Part shown: piece by piece, positions 22,602-35,135 of the stretch
How positions within the stretch are numbered: the first letter of the stretch is position 1
How the letters are laid out: every line of letters starts with the position of its first letter
Assembly: GCA_023014335.1 (NCBI GenBank)
Contig: JAECYW010000018.1
Span: forward strand, 1,054,001-1,118,000
Source of the DNA: Galerina marginata
Taxonomy: Eukaryota; Basidiomycota; Agaricomycetes; Agaricales; Galerinaceae
Direction of reading: 5' to 3'
DNA length: 64,000 nt
Translations under genes and position numbers: made by a program
The notes under the pieces: generated by a model
Database searches by the model: none
Seen by the model: the letters and a program-made list of their open reading frames with translations, nothing else
What the model was told of the DNA's origin: nothing

Positions 22602-23603
22602 CTAAACCTTATGAAATACGTTGTCGTCGATAAAATCATCGGAAACATAGTTTGTGAGGGTAAGATTCTTTGAAAATGGCTCATCTCCTTTCAATATACT
22701 CAGCCACTGATCTTCCGCACACCATGGGGTAGTCAAGAGGTTCTTAAGTAATGCGACTCTGAATCCATAATGATGCTCAAACTGTTCGGACTTTTTGACC
22801 GTTTCCAGGATTTGGTCCACGGCCTTTCTGAACTTGGGAGCAGCGTCCACCAAATACTTGAACAATTTCTCAGAGAATTCAGCTGGACGTGACGAAAGTC
22901 AACTAGCGGTCATAAGGATAGCGTCAGAAAAGGGCTTACGGCGCATGTTACCAGCTGTAAAGTATGCAGTTTTAAACTTGTGAAAATCGGTCCCGGTGGA
23001 CAGTAGGTTTTGCCCGTGGTTGACAATGTTTACGGCAAAGGAAATGTCCGCTATCTCGGGGAAAAAAGCCTTGTCAGAGAGTATGGTTTCTGCCACCGTA
23101 TGAAGAAATACGGCAGCGAAATACTGGTAGTAAATCGATAAGAATAATCGTGTCCTTGCAATAATTGCTACTCACTCGTATTTCGAAAATGTGGTCAACC
23201 TTTGGAAGATGAAGACGAGATGGTTAGCAAATACACGAGTGATAGAAATTGGAAAATTACCTGCTCGTCTTTCTTTCCTAATTCGTACGACCCCCTTAGG
23301 TTTGCTGCATCATCTCTAACCGCTAGATAATAGGATGAGCATTATTTCATCCCATTGAGAGGTTAATCTCGTACCAAGTTTCAAATAAAGTTCGATTTTC
23401 TAGAGTTTGTGTGAGTATTACGCATAGGGAAAAAAGCGCACACTTACACCCCATTCAACTGGCCGGCAGATTTCTCCCTGTCTAGCGTCGTAGACTGCTT
23501 GATTGCGCCCTGCAATTTCTTTATTCGCCAGTCGCATCATGCTTTCCAGGGCCTTCGCATCGCGTATTGACTCTAAAGCGAGGAAAGTTTTGTGGGTTGC
23601 CAT
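22602..23603 (-). CDS. Unknown 230-aa protein, 5 exons
   Basis: Exons 23603-23450, 23322-23261, 23199-23176 (24 nt, VDHIFEIR), 23123-22952 and 22882-22602 join in phase to 693 nt. All introns are GT-AG. The product starts MATHKTFLALESIRDAKALE, is largely helical and charged, and has no signal peptide or membrane segment. Seen segments include MMRLANKEIAGRNQAVYDA, DDAANLRGSYELGKKDEQ, DISFAVNIVNHGQNLL and KFRKAVDQILETVKK. I do not recognise the family; it is probably cytosolic. The perfect phase of five exons, one very short, argues for a real expressed gene. Confidence 0.68.
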
Positions 23604-25599
23604 CGATGAGTTGCCAGTGGTGAATGGTTCTAAGAAAAACTGTGGCCATACTTTATAGTCTCAGACAATACGGCTCAACGCCGGTATTTCTTCAGGTCAA
23701 CGAGCCACCAGCATTCGCGCTGACACAGTGACAGTCAACATGTATCGAGGCGATGGCGGTGTGCCTAATTTACCCTCAGGACTCCGGAACCTAAAACCGC
23801 CGGTACATTGGCTAGTCGTTGGTTTTCCTAAGTAAGCGGGAGCCGCAAGACCTTGAAACATTTTTGGTGCTAGTATTTACCCCCGCATCCGTCAGCATAG
23901 AAAATTGACGCTATTGGGCGTCAGGCGCTGTGGGAGAAAATTAGAATATTAATGTAAAGGCTGTAATTTGGAGCTAAGCTATCCCGAGGATGGTCAGTCA
24001 GTGAAACCATGTGTAACTTTCATATCTAAAATGAGGACGAGGATATAACTAGACAAATCTGATTAGATGAGGCCCGTCTAAGCTCTAGGCGCCCGCGATC
24101 CGTCACTGGCGTTTGACAATAGGTATGTTGCCTAAAAGGTGCCTAAATGGTGCCACGACCTTATTAATCCATCTATTCTACATCCAAGGTACATACATAC
24201 ATTTCGGTGCCTAGTGGAAGGGATTGCGCTCATTTACTTTGGGCAGCGTGTAGGTGCATGTGCACAATTTACCCCGTCAATACGCCAACTAAATTCAGTT
24301 ATTGGTCCGGGCAAGGTGCCTGACACATCTCCAGTCCAGACTTCTGTATATATACTTGCTAGGAGGCGAGGCAATGAGCTCAAATCAGAAAACCTCAGTC
24401 AGTTGAAGTGTCTGATGGTTCGTCCTGAATGACATTCATCACGTCATTCTATACTACTTAGAGCCCATCCATCCCGTCAAAGAAGCCAGCCATTCCTTGT
24501 TGACATGCAGTTGAATAGATCGGATACTCTGATAGAGACGCCTGGATTGAGCGGTCATCTTCCATGGAATAAGTTCTAGGGTTATTAATCGGCATACAAT
24601 ATTAATATTACTACGAAGAGAAACGAGAAGTAATCTACGGGTTTGAAGGTTCCTCTTATGGAGAGTTCGAGGGAGAAGCTCAAGCTTAGGTTCGTCGAGT
24701 GTGATTGACAGTGGCATTACGCCGAGTCCCATATGCATCCTCTAGTGGTGATCGAATTCAGAGGGTGTTCAATCGACCTCATTTTATCGCAGGAGCATCA
24801 CAGAGATCTAACCCGGAAGGCGCGTTTTGGAAGCACGAAATCTACCTGTGTTCCTGCGTTGACGATAACCATCGGCATCTCATGATACTCAGCCTCCGAG
24901 TCAGTGGTTGTAATGAGTGGTGCTGCGACGGTTTCGGAATGTGGCTTGTGGGGTTGGGAGGCGGAGAATGAGAGAAAGAGTTGTTCCCCAATTGTTTCCC
25001 GACCCAAGATTCAAGCAGTTACCAAATATGGACGAGGACCCCGAGAGATTTGAATCGCTTGTGGTGAATGGGCATGGATTTTTTCACGTTTCCCCGCCAC
25101 GTCGTCTTACGCCCACCCGTATCTCGCCCTCAAATCCTCGAATATTTTGCTATTCTGCAATGCACTCACACCGTCTATAAAGTCAAGAGGAAGCTTGTAA
25201 TCATCGGAGACGATTGTCGTTGAAAGGTAATGTCGTCTGAATCGTTGGCGGGTTGAGGCCGGAATAGAGTGTCTTGGTGCTGATTTGTGTCTCCACAGGC
25301 CTGCTTGTCGAACGTGTTCTCCGAGTTCTCTCGGTCGTTATAGCTGCGGTGTCGATGCCTAAACCACCAGCCCCAGCCCAGCACGCAGCACCACAACTAT
25401 AGGCGATCGCTGGCATACCGCCCGTCTCTTAACTCTACGTCCTCGACATCGACGGTAAAACGTGGATTTCGCCGCATTGGGCAGGAGCCTTACGAACGCC
25501 TGTACCTCATCTACCCCAACTCGCGCGTCGTCCTCATCTGGTTAGGCGTCAACTTGCTAGATTCGCTGGATAGCGTCTAGGAGAAGGTGTGTTTCCTTC
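23604..25599. other. No confident gene
   Basis: Minus-strand frames at 25416-25175, 25007-24798 and 24738-24454 have plausible composition (for example MGRETIGEQLFLSFSAS and LSITLDEPKLELLPRTLHK) and could be exons of one gene, but I cannot join them with phase-consistent introns. Nothing else stands out. Confidence 0.35.
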
Positions 25600-28070
25600 T
25601 TTGCTTGTTACTCCTCCGTGGCCCGTCCTTGCTTCGGCTTCCAAAACCTTTCTCGGTTGCAGTTGCTGAGCAGGCGGGAGGGTGTGATGCTTTACAGTCG
25701 GTGGTGCTGACGCGTTTCGCTTGTAGTGGATCTCTGAAGTCATGCATGCCTGCCTCTCGGGGCTGCCTATTCGTGACCCTTGGCGATCGAAGAGCTGAGA
25801 AAGATGAGCCAGCGACCAGTAACCCCCGACGAGGTATGCCTTGCCCTTCCCTCTTGCATTCATTCTTTTCTTTCTTGTTCGTTTTGTCGTGTGGCGGCGT
25901 GTGTTCTGGAGTTGTTGATCAATAATTTTCGCTTTTTGGTTATACTCCTCCTTCCATGTGCCAGGAAGTTCTTTTTACATCCTGCTTGCCAAATGTTTCT
26001 TGGCCCTTCAACACACTATTATTTTTGGCGCTCTGGTCGTACTTTCTCTTTTATGAGGACTGCAGGTTCTTTCCACGTCACATTCTTCCGTTGTCATTTC
26101 TACCCATCAGCAGCATATTACGCTGCTCGATTTTTTAATATCTTTGGTTGCACTTTCCTTTCGCGGTGGACTGAAGTTTATTTCCCATCGCATTATCTTC
26201 CCCCTCATTCGACTCATCTGCAACGTACATCTGCGCTTTACCGCTGCGGAATTGTCGTCAGCCCATTATCCATTGCCTATGATGGATCATGGTGGACAGA
26301 TGTTCATCCTTCGTTTTTGCCCTTTGTGGGCGCCTGTCCTATAATATTCGATTTTTGTCCTGCGTGGAGTGTACTCATTTCTTTTCACTTTCTTTCCCCG
26401 ACCCTCCTGTAACAATGGCGGCGGTTTTTCATGGCTTTCTCCTTCGGGTTAATGCCCTCCTTTCATACTTTATTGACTGTTGTCCTCTCTGACTTTCTAC
26501 ACGCCGGCAGCGTGAGTCACGTCGTCCTTGGTGCACAATTTGTATTCTGCCATCGTTTGCTACCTCTGATATTTTCGTTTCATGTTCTCGCCTCGTTTCT
26601 GCCCTTGGTCTTCCGACCAACCAGCAGCATGTATCTCGGAGCTACGCCATGCCTTTCGCGCTAGCTAGTTCGTCATGCCGACTCTCGATGTTGGACAGGA
26701 TACTGTTTTTATTTCTCCGCTTTTTTTTGCCTTGCTCTTTCAGTCAGGCCAGCAGCATACCTCTCATCGCCGCTGCTTTTTGGTTTCCACCTGCAGGTTT
26801 TGACCCTACGTTCGTGATAAACGACAGTTTCCACCTTTCACTATCTTCCTTGTTGTTCTATCGTCGGAAGTGCGCCACATGGCGCTGTTGCTGCCTTACA
26901 TTTATTCCTTCATTGTTCCTGTCCTCAAGTGATAGGTAGAGGTTTTTCCCCGGATACCTCAGCCGCGTTTGTTGTAGGTGCTGCTCGGTGCTTTCCGTTT
27001 TCTTTCTTGCAACGTTCTTTCCGTGATTTCCCTTCAGGCCCATTGTGGTCTATCTCTTTTCACCCACTATTACTATTAGCATGCATCTCGCCCATCAGCG
27101 CTGTTTGCCCTTCTTCATTTTGTTGTTCTCATCCACGCACGGTTGTCGGAACCCCTGGTCATGATCATGACCTTCCTGCATTTCTACTCTTGTTCTCCAG
27201 ACCAGTGTCTCGCCGAGTCGCGCGCCTCCCCTGTAGCTTTTGAGATTTGTCCAAGATAACGGACTGCCTTTCCTCCGCGTCATGATGTTCATCATTTATT
27301 TTTTCAACTGGCAACCTGTAATTTTTGCCCTCTCGTTTATGTATAATTGAATGTCCGTTTTATGTTCTACCTTATATTCTTTCTTTGGTCTTTTCGCCCG
27401 TAATTGTGTACCTCTCAATATCCTTGCTGCTTTTTTGTCGATCCATAAGCCCTGTCTGGGGGTGGTGGGCTGGGACCACGAGGATTCTTTCTTCCCTCTT
27501 TCTTCCATGTCTTCAGACACATTGGCTACTTCATGCCTTTTTGTTTCGCATTCTTTACATACCCCTTCCCCTTCTCGATCACCCCCTTCCTTGGACCTTC
27601 CTCTCCGCTCGTTACTCATAACTTATGAAGTTTCTCCACAGGGCCGGCCTGTCGCTCAGGATAGGTAGCTTGAGCGCTGCGCTAAGTGGGGCAACGGCGT
27701 GTGCGAGGTCTTCCAATATGCCATCCGCGCAGCGATTGCGCTTCACTAGAAGCAATGAGAAAAAGTCGCACCATCGGCTCTTTTTGTTAGGCTGCGCTGG
27801 TGCGTTGGGTCACGGGTGGGTTTGGCGTCGGGTGATAGTCGATAGTCAAGGCTGCTGCTCAACTTTCCCTATTTTCTTTCATTTCACCTCCCCGTGTCCT
27901 TTTCTTTCTCTCTCTCTACAACTCTCTGGACGTTCCTCGTCTTCTCGATACTTTGCATACCATGCCCAGACCTGTCGACCTCTTTTTCTTCTTCTTCCTT
28001 AATCTCCATTTCTTGATTTTCTTGTCTTGTCAGGTACTCACCCCACCCTACCTACCTGTATACTTCTACG
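25600..28070. other. Pyrimidine-rich region, no assignable gene
   Basis: The plus strand is strikingly rich in T and C for over 2 kb, with many TTTC/CTTT runs and repeated CAGCAG-type short words after pyrimidine tracts. Many short frames rich in Phe, Leu, Ser and Cys open on this strand, as expected from composition alone. One possible exon ends at 25831 with GACGAG|GTATGC. I see no family match, TIR or LTR. Confidence 0.4.
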
Positions 28071-31000
28071 AGTGAGTATGCTCTCTGACGATCTATTAAT
28101 TTTCAATTTAGGCGATTGTTCTCGGCGTTGTGCGTCGAGTTATCAATTCATCTTTACATTTCCTATGTAGTAGGAGTTTTTACTGTGAGGCCCTTTGGTC
28201 GTGGTCATTGTTGGGGTCCTATTATTTTCGGTGATTGACTTCCTCCTTTGGTGGATGATCAATGAGAGGTTAGCCTGAAAAAGTAACTTTATTGACTTGT
28301 CTCCTATCCACTGGATGCTTCAGAAAAAGACGGCTATCACTTATTTCCAGGATTATATTGACCTCTTCTCTCCAGCTGAATAAATAACTATACAGCTGGC
28401 GAAACCAAGATGTCTGAATACGAAGAAGACCTTCTCTTTCCAGCGGCTTTCGTTTAGGATCGTGCAGTGCAGTTGGAGGTGAAATGCGCATCAGTATATG
28501 GTCAGGATAATGGAGGTTAAAGCGCAAGCGGAGGAAAGAACCGGCAAAGAAAGGGGATGTAAGTACGTCTCAGGAGAGACTGTATGCAATCAGAAAAGGT
28601 CTAAGTAATACTTACCAGTCTCCAGTAGGGCGAGTCATGCTCACGCCCAACTACATGCTAAATGCCTTCAGGACCATTCATTTCTTCGTTTAACGCGTCA
28701 AAAATAATTTTCGTCTATAGGATATATGACTGTTAGCAACTTTCTCTCTGAAATTTTATCTCAAAAGAGCTGCTGCAGTTTCCGCGCAAGACTTTTTGTG
28801 CACGACGGCAGGGGTAAAGGCGTGGGAAACCGCCTAACTCTGGCCATGTACAGCCAGCACAGGAGCTACTTTCAATACGATCCGGCGGTCATAATTTCTA
28901 CTGCATAGATATATACTGCATGCTTATCAAATTTTATATATTACCGGTTCACGAGAAGGGAGGTATGATACAAAATGAAGTCGCATGCCGCACCGACTTC
29001 CCTCCGTCCCAGTCAAAATCTCGAACATTTCGGGGCTTGAGCGAGCTCAAAAGTCCCAGCACCAGTTCAATCGTCTTGATTTTCAGCTTCAGCTTCGACT
29101 GTTTTGGATTAATTACGTATGATTAGAGTGCTTAACGTGGCCAGTTTGTAGGATTCGTGTCCGTTCCGTCTCCGTTTCCACGTCGAGCTGCGTCTGCGTC
29201 GTTAAAGCTCCCTGTGGGTATAACATCGTGACAGATATGGGGCGACAAAAGGCCGTTCCTTCAGCACGTATCACCTGCGAGCGCTGGGAGACAGATGTAG
29301 GTGTCATACCTGAAACTGTCAGCTCTGAGGTCGGCGCTAAGGAAGGCGCTGCAGAAGGGTTGTCCAGTGTCTGAAAACCTCGCTCATGCTAGTCGGATTC
29401 GCTTTCGAGAGAACGTCATATGCATCCTTCGAGGAACGATGGCCTACGATGGCGATGAATGTATCCAGATGTTGCACCACGGTGGATATCCAGGATTTCC
29501 GCCTCATTTCCCGTTCTGTTCTTTATTCGACGAAGAAGGTGGCGGCGATTCAAAGTTCGGAGTTCGTCGTCACTATCTTTTTTGCTTTCTTCAACCACAC
29601 CTTCTTCGGCGGAACCATGCAAGTTGATGTCAGCATCGGACCTAAAGGTAAACTCAGATAAGTAAAAGAAGCGAGTTTTGGAAGGCTGGGATTCGAGCTC
29701 GGAGGGAGGGGTGGCTGAGTCAAAACATCCGTGGTTATGGGCTGATGAGAGGGAAGACGTACTAGAGGAAGTGCGAAAAGCTTGGGTGTTCGAGGAAAGA
29801 GGTAAGACGAGTAAAATGCATGAATAAAGGTGTAAAGTAACTTAGAGCTTTCGCGACTTGGGTTTGGCGTCGCGATCGGCATTAGTCGCACATCCTCGGT
29901 GACTTTCCAGCCTTTCCAGCCTTCTCCGCCACTGCAACCTCTCCTCTTCCCGCGTCCCCTTCCCTCTCTTTTGTCACAAAAATTTCATGGAGCGTGGTTA
30001 GAGCCCCCTCTGCCACTTCCATCGCTGGTCCTGAGAGGTTGTCCTTCGGCATATCCAAGAATCAGAACACGGCTTCGGATTGGTTGGTCGTGAGATGAAG
30101 GTTCAGGTGTCGCGATGCCGTCTTTATCTTAGGTGTTGGACCTACGTAATAGGGTACAGAGCGGTTAATCAGCGCATAGATGCAAGGGAATTGGATATCG
30201 GACGTTGAAGAGGTAGCACAGGATAATGTGAAGGGGCGAAAGGACATTTGTCCCGACGTCCTTGATTGTATGCCGCAGGAGGAGAGACGAGCTGATGATC
30301 AGTCGAGCCCCGCCCTTGAGTAAAGCAGTAAGATCGAAAAAAAACAAAAAGAGCAGTTCCAAGGTCGACAAACGCGCAGGGGAGTCGCTGAAACAGAGAG
30401 CGGAAACATCAACAATACTCGTTGAAGCCAGTTTGAAGCCACTGCGTCTCAAATCCAAACCCAAGTTCTTGAGTGACTGTACTTGTACGTGAGAAGCAGA
30501 CAAGGAAGAAGGGCTCCCATCGATAGCCAGTGATGTCGATCTACGCGCCGTCGTTGTTGATGGTGGTGGTGTGCAGCGCTGCACCAGTGCATGGACCAGA
30601 ACAGCAGCAAATATCGTGTCACGTGTCTCAACGCGTCGCGTCGAAATTCAAACATTGACAATTCAGTTGGATCAACGACTCGAGGCCTATTTTTGAAAAT
30701 ACGACTATAATATTAGAACAGTAAATCATAGAAAAGAAAGTCTCCAAGAATACACACAACACCGCCCTCTGGGACCGCACCGGGCTGAACTGGATCGAGT
30801 GCTTACACGAATCTCTGGGACCAAGAGTTACACCTAGAGAAAATGGCGGTATGCAGCAACAGACTTGGTAGTTTGGAGTCAGGCCTGGAAGGTAGTGACA
30901 TTGTCCTTGTAGTAGGAGCGGAAGCACTGCATCAACATGTAAGGTTTGGTGCGGTGCAAGGAATTCTTGATGGGAAATACAGAGATGGAGCTGGACTGTC

Positions 31001-32965
31001 GAAGGAATGACCTGAGTATGATTCTGTGGTATTCTCCCACCTACGGCCTCTTGGAAAAACTTCTCTCCACTGGCTATCCTACTCTGACATAACCGAATCT
31101 GATAGACAGCTGTGCCTCGTCCACTGGACTCCAGAACATGAAGAAAGAAGGCTGGAATGCCGGTCTTTTTAACAGCCTCCTGTACTAAAACTTCCCTGTT
31201 TTCGTGAAATATGACTGAACAGGACCTGTGATATCAAGATCAAGAGGTACCTGAGAAAACAGACGGCGAGGTGCTGTGTCTGTGTCTGTGGGCGTATATA
31301 TATAGCCGTCGGTATCCAGTCCGTATTTTCGATTAGGTTCATTAATAGCATTGTGCAACCCATGTCGGTTTGTTTTTCCCAGTCTCACTGGCATTCCAAA
31401 CTTTTTTCCGGGTGTACGGGCGGCTGACGGGCAGTTGTTAACCAGGTAAAACGTGTTCATTTTCCTGTTCTCAAGCCGCCTTGAACGACCTATCAGACGA
31501 GTAGATAGCCAATCCAGCTGGTTTTTGTAAGTTGTTCCTTCAATTCATTTGCCTTGTTACACTGGGAACGCGACTGGGAAAAATAACCCAGTCCTTGGGG
31601 CATAGTGTAGCTTTATGTTACTTGAAGTAAATACACTGTCCAATCACACGCTCCACATGTCGCTGCAAAGTCACCACGATTGTCATGGATTGGGAAGACG
31701 CCCATCACTGCTATGTTAAACCGAAACGCGGCGCCTACATGGGGGCCGGAAAAATTAAGCGGTTCTGTCTCGGGAAATTAATGCTGGTCGGTTCGGAACT
31801 GTCAGCCAAATTTAGAGTGATTGGGGCACCAAGGGAGTAGATGCGCCAGTGGCAATCCACAGGAGGACTTTGATACTGCCTGTGAATCCCTATCCGTGCG
31901 ATGGATTGCGTCAGAAGATTGCTACAGTTTTTTACGCTTATCTGGCTGACGGCGGTACCTGCGCAGAATGTCTTGGTTTCTACATGCAATTCTTTTCGGT
32001 TATTTGTCAAGAACTCGGACGTGATTTATGAAGCCGTCCAAATTCCGAGAGTCCGAACCTCTGGGAATACAGTCCAACAAACCTACAGGCGCTTGTTTTT
32101 TAACCGCGCTTCTTTTCCGACCCCAACGGCCTTTCCATGTCATGATATGTTGTGGCAGCTCCATTCGAAAGTTCGCTTGATGAAGTGTGTCTCTCTACAT
32201 TTCCAGAGGACTAAGAATTGTGCTTTTCAAGGTCATAGGTTATAAACTTGTATTTGTACAGCAAAACGTGCTTTAACGATAGAAGCTTGAACATCCCCGC
32301 CCACATTCTACTGGGCCCTTGAAGTTATTATTCGTCCTTGCAATCTAAGGGAGATTGTTCATGGCAACCGCTTGCAATCATATGATGGCTATACATGTAC
32401 GGGCGCAATTTTTGCATCTACCCGGCATGTGCTATTTAAAGGCTCGTGGCAAATCATGGAGGAAATGAGCCTGTAATTGTGTGCCTAGGAATCACCAGCA
32501 ATGTTCTGGAGTTACCTGAATTAATACAGCCCCAAGGGCCAAAATTCCAATCATTAATTGTACCGAAACGAAATAACAAGCAGCTGGGCTCAACGGAGAC
32601 ACAGTTGAAAGGAGGAGTTTCTTTCTTCGGCTAATGCCTGCGCTAAGCGACAAGTCAACGCGGCGACTCTCGGCAGGCCAGATATAGATATGCCAATCCA
32701 AACGAGGCGGTTACCTGCTTTGTGCCTGCTTCATAACACTGCATTGATGATCATCGATCCTGTGGGCGCACCCTCTGTTTGAATTCAATCAACTTCCTAC
32801 AATGTTTTGCAATCCTAAGAAAACATATCAAAACACCGACGTCGTGATGACGTGCGCTTACCTCGCAACACCTAGGCAAGGAGTACAAAAGCTAGGTGGT
32901 TAATTTAATCCTCCTCCCCACTTGTGCTTCTCGGACTCGGATCACCTCCTCCTTCACTAGTTAAC
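28071..32965. other. Long stretch without a recognisable gene
   Basis: Frames checked: 28527-28270 (-), 29386-29661 (+, ends TMQVDVSIGPKGKLR), 29891-29550 (-), 30584-30165 (-), 31460-31185 (-, starts MNTFYLVNNCPSAARTPGKK) and 31901-32245 (+). None shows a known domain or a convincing exon chain. The 31460 frame has an eukaryote-like start and could be a small gene. No transposon ends were found by eye. Confidence 0.35.
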
Positions 32966-35135
32966 ATGAGCGCTTCCACGATCCAGCCTCATCCTGAGCT
33001 CGATCATGACAACTTGGACACAGGACATATCGCAGTTCCGTCCAGTGATTCCAGTCTAAGTCGATCAGGTTCTACGAGCGATATCTCTGGTTGGTTTTAT
33101 TTGTTCAATGTGCGAGATCAAGTTCATATTTATTATCAGGTATAGATACCGCAGAGGACCCAACCTCCAAATTGACCCACCAGGTCCGCCGAAGCGACAT
33201 TCCCTTGCTGCTTGGCATCGTTATCATGTTGTGTTGGCCTTGGGTATTTTTCGGCGTGCTTGTGGCTAAGAATGGCATACCTGTAACAGGCCATTTTGCC
33301 AAGGTTGTATCTAACAACCCCAGGGACACCGCCTTCTTCGCAACACAAATTGGCACCATCGTCAACTTAATTGTCACCTTCCTCTTTTCGACCGCTATCC
33401 TTCGTTACTCCCAAGGGTGGATGGCCGGAAAAGAGAATATTTCAGTGTTTCACCTTTCTCTGATATCAGCTTTTAGAAGTCACAGTTTCCCCTGGGGCCC
33501 GAAAGATAGCAAATATCTGCTCGCTCGAAAGAGGTGGATCCGTGTGGTCTTGGTAGCGGCTTGCATATTTACTTTCACCTTCATACCATCTGGGGTCTCG
33601 ACACTTCTAAATCCAATCCCAATTGGCCAATTAGCGAATTTCACCGGGACTGAGCTCGACTTCGCACCAACTGCTTCCGACTGCCTCGATTGGCTCAATA
33701 GTAAAGAAAATTTGTTGACAAATCCCTGCCAATGGAAGGTGAGCGGTATGCCCAAAATACTCGAATTACGCTGACCACATCCATACGACTATTAGGAGTA
33801 CAATGGTCTAAACTACAACACCTGTCGGGATGGTGAAATGTCGGATCTCCTGGAGTCTGGTCGTCTCAACGTGAGTCCGAGGCTGAGATGGCCATAACTT
33901 GAATCCCACTGATAGTCGCTTCCGGCCTATTCCTAGGTCCTTTCATCGCTTTCAAACAACTTTGAAGTTGTCAGTTTCAGTGGGCTTGGCGCAGCAGATG
34001 GTCTGCAATTCACACAACCTCTCCGAGGCGTACTACCCATCGGTCCAGACGGCGCTCAAGCATTCGACACAGTCAAGTCACCTCCACTGACAATCGCTCA
34101 CGCTGGTCTGCATAACCAGACAAACCCGAATTCATATTTCCTATGGTACAACTACATTCTTTATCAACAAGGCGTCACAAGCAACATCAGCTGTAGTCAG
34201 GATTTGGAATCCCCTGTCAGGGTCTATCCATCGTCTGGTGGCGCGGTCGGAACTGTACAGTTCAATGGCACCTGCAATGGACAAACTGATCTTTTGCCTA
34301 GTGGGACGACCTTCACTTCATTGAACTCCAACAATAGTCTAGCTTTCTGGGCGTGCAAATCCCTCCCTGATCCCGCCCAGGAATCATTTTATTCAATCTA
34401 TCTGCGTGGACTCCAAGGTTATGCTGGCGCGATTGGGAACATCACTTGCACGGTATCTATGCAATCTGCTCTATTTCCAGTAGTATTTGTTTCAGACCTC
34501 GGTATTTTCTCAACATCCTCCCCCAATGCAACCTATCCAACCACGTTCCCCGGGTTCATTGATCAGGCAGTGGTGGCATTAGGGTCCCTTATAGCCGACG
34601 CTCAGACTCAGCAAACCAATCTGGTAGCTGAAGCGGTCACGGGTTTGGGATTCAAGTATTTCAACTTGGAGGCAGATAAACAGGCTCAGCAACCGGCCTA
34701 TCTGCCGATATACGAAACGATGATTCAAGGTATCCTGGAGTACGAGGTAAGTTGTTGTTGCAACCGGTTCATCTAGCCGTCCTCATCATAATATGATAGG
34801 TCGCATATACTCGGTTGCTATATTCTACATTCACCGACCGGCCTGCTTCTTGTTCCCGCACTGTGAACGGGTGGACGGGCTACACAGTGTTAGGTTGGTC
34901 GATCATCAACGAGAACATTGGATTCTTAATGCCAATGACGATTATCAACATGACGTCTTTGGTTCTTCTCCTTGTGGCCATGTTCAGAACAAAGAGGGGC
35001 AGTTACAAATATGACCCTACCGATCCGGAGGTACTCGCCTCAGCTAAGCCTGAGCGCAGTTTTGTGGGTAAGCACGATAAAATGGGGAGTCGTTTGGTTT
35101 TCCGTGAAAAGATTCATACCCCCGCCCCCCTATAA
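32966..35135 (+). CDS. Unknown 647-aa multispan membrane protein, 5 exons
   Basis: Exons 32966-33089, 33140-33738, 33796-33870, 33937-34746 and 34800-35135 join in phase to 1,944 nt, all with GT-AG introns. After a Ser/Asp-rich cytosolic tail come three hydrophobic segments (IPLLLGIVIMLCWPWVFFGV; TQIGTIVNLIVTFLFSTAIL; WIRVVLVAACIFTFTFI), a long domain with N-glycosylation sites (NFT, NNS, NIT, NAT) and several cysteines, and a last segment (MPMTIINMTSLVLLLVAMFR). It looks like a plasma-membrane or vacuolar protein with a large extracytosolic loop. This architecture is common in Agaricomycete genomes but unnamed to my knowledge. An upstream in-frame ATG at 32924 is possible. The 3' end could instead splice at 35065 (GTAAGC) to about 35198, giving a different tail. 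Confidence 0.72.

Noticed and set aside
25956..27621. Series of hydrophobic plus-strand frames as membrane-protein exons
   Set aside because: Phe/Leu/Ser/Cys content follows directly from the T+C bias; no phase-consistent exon chain.
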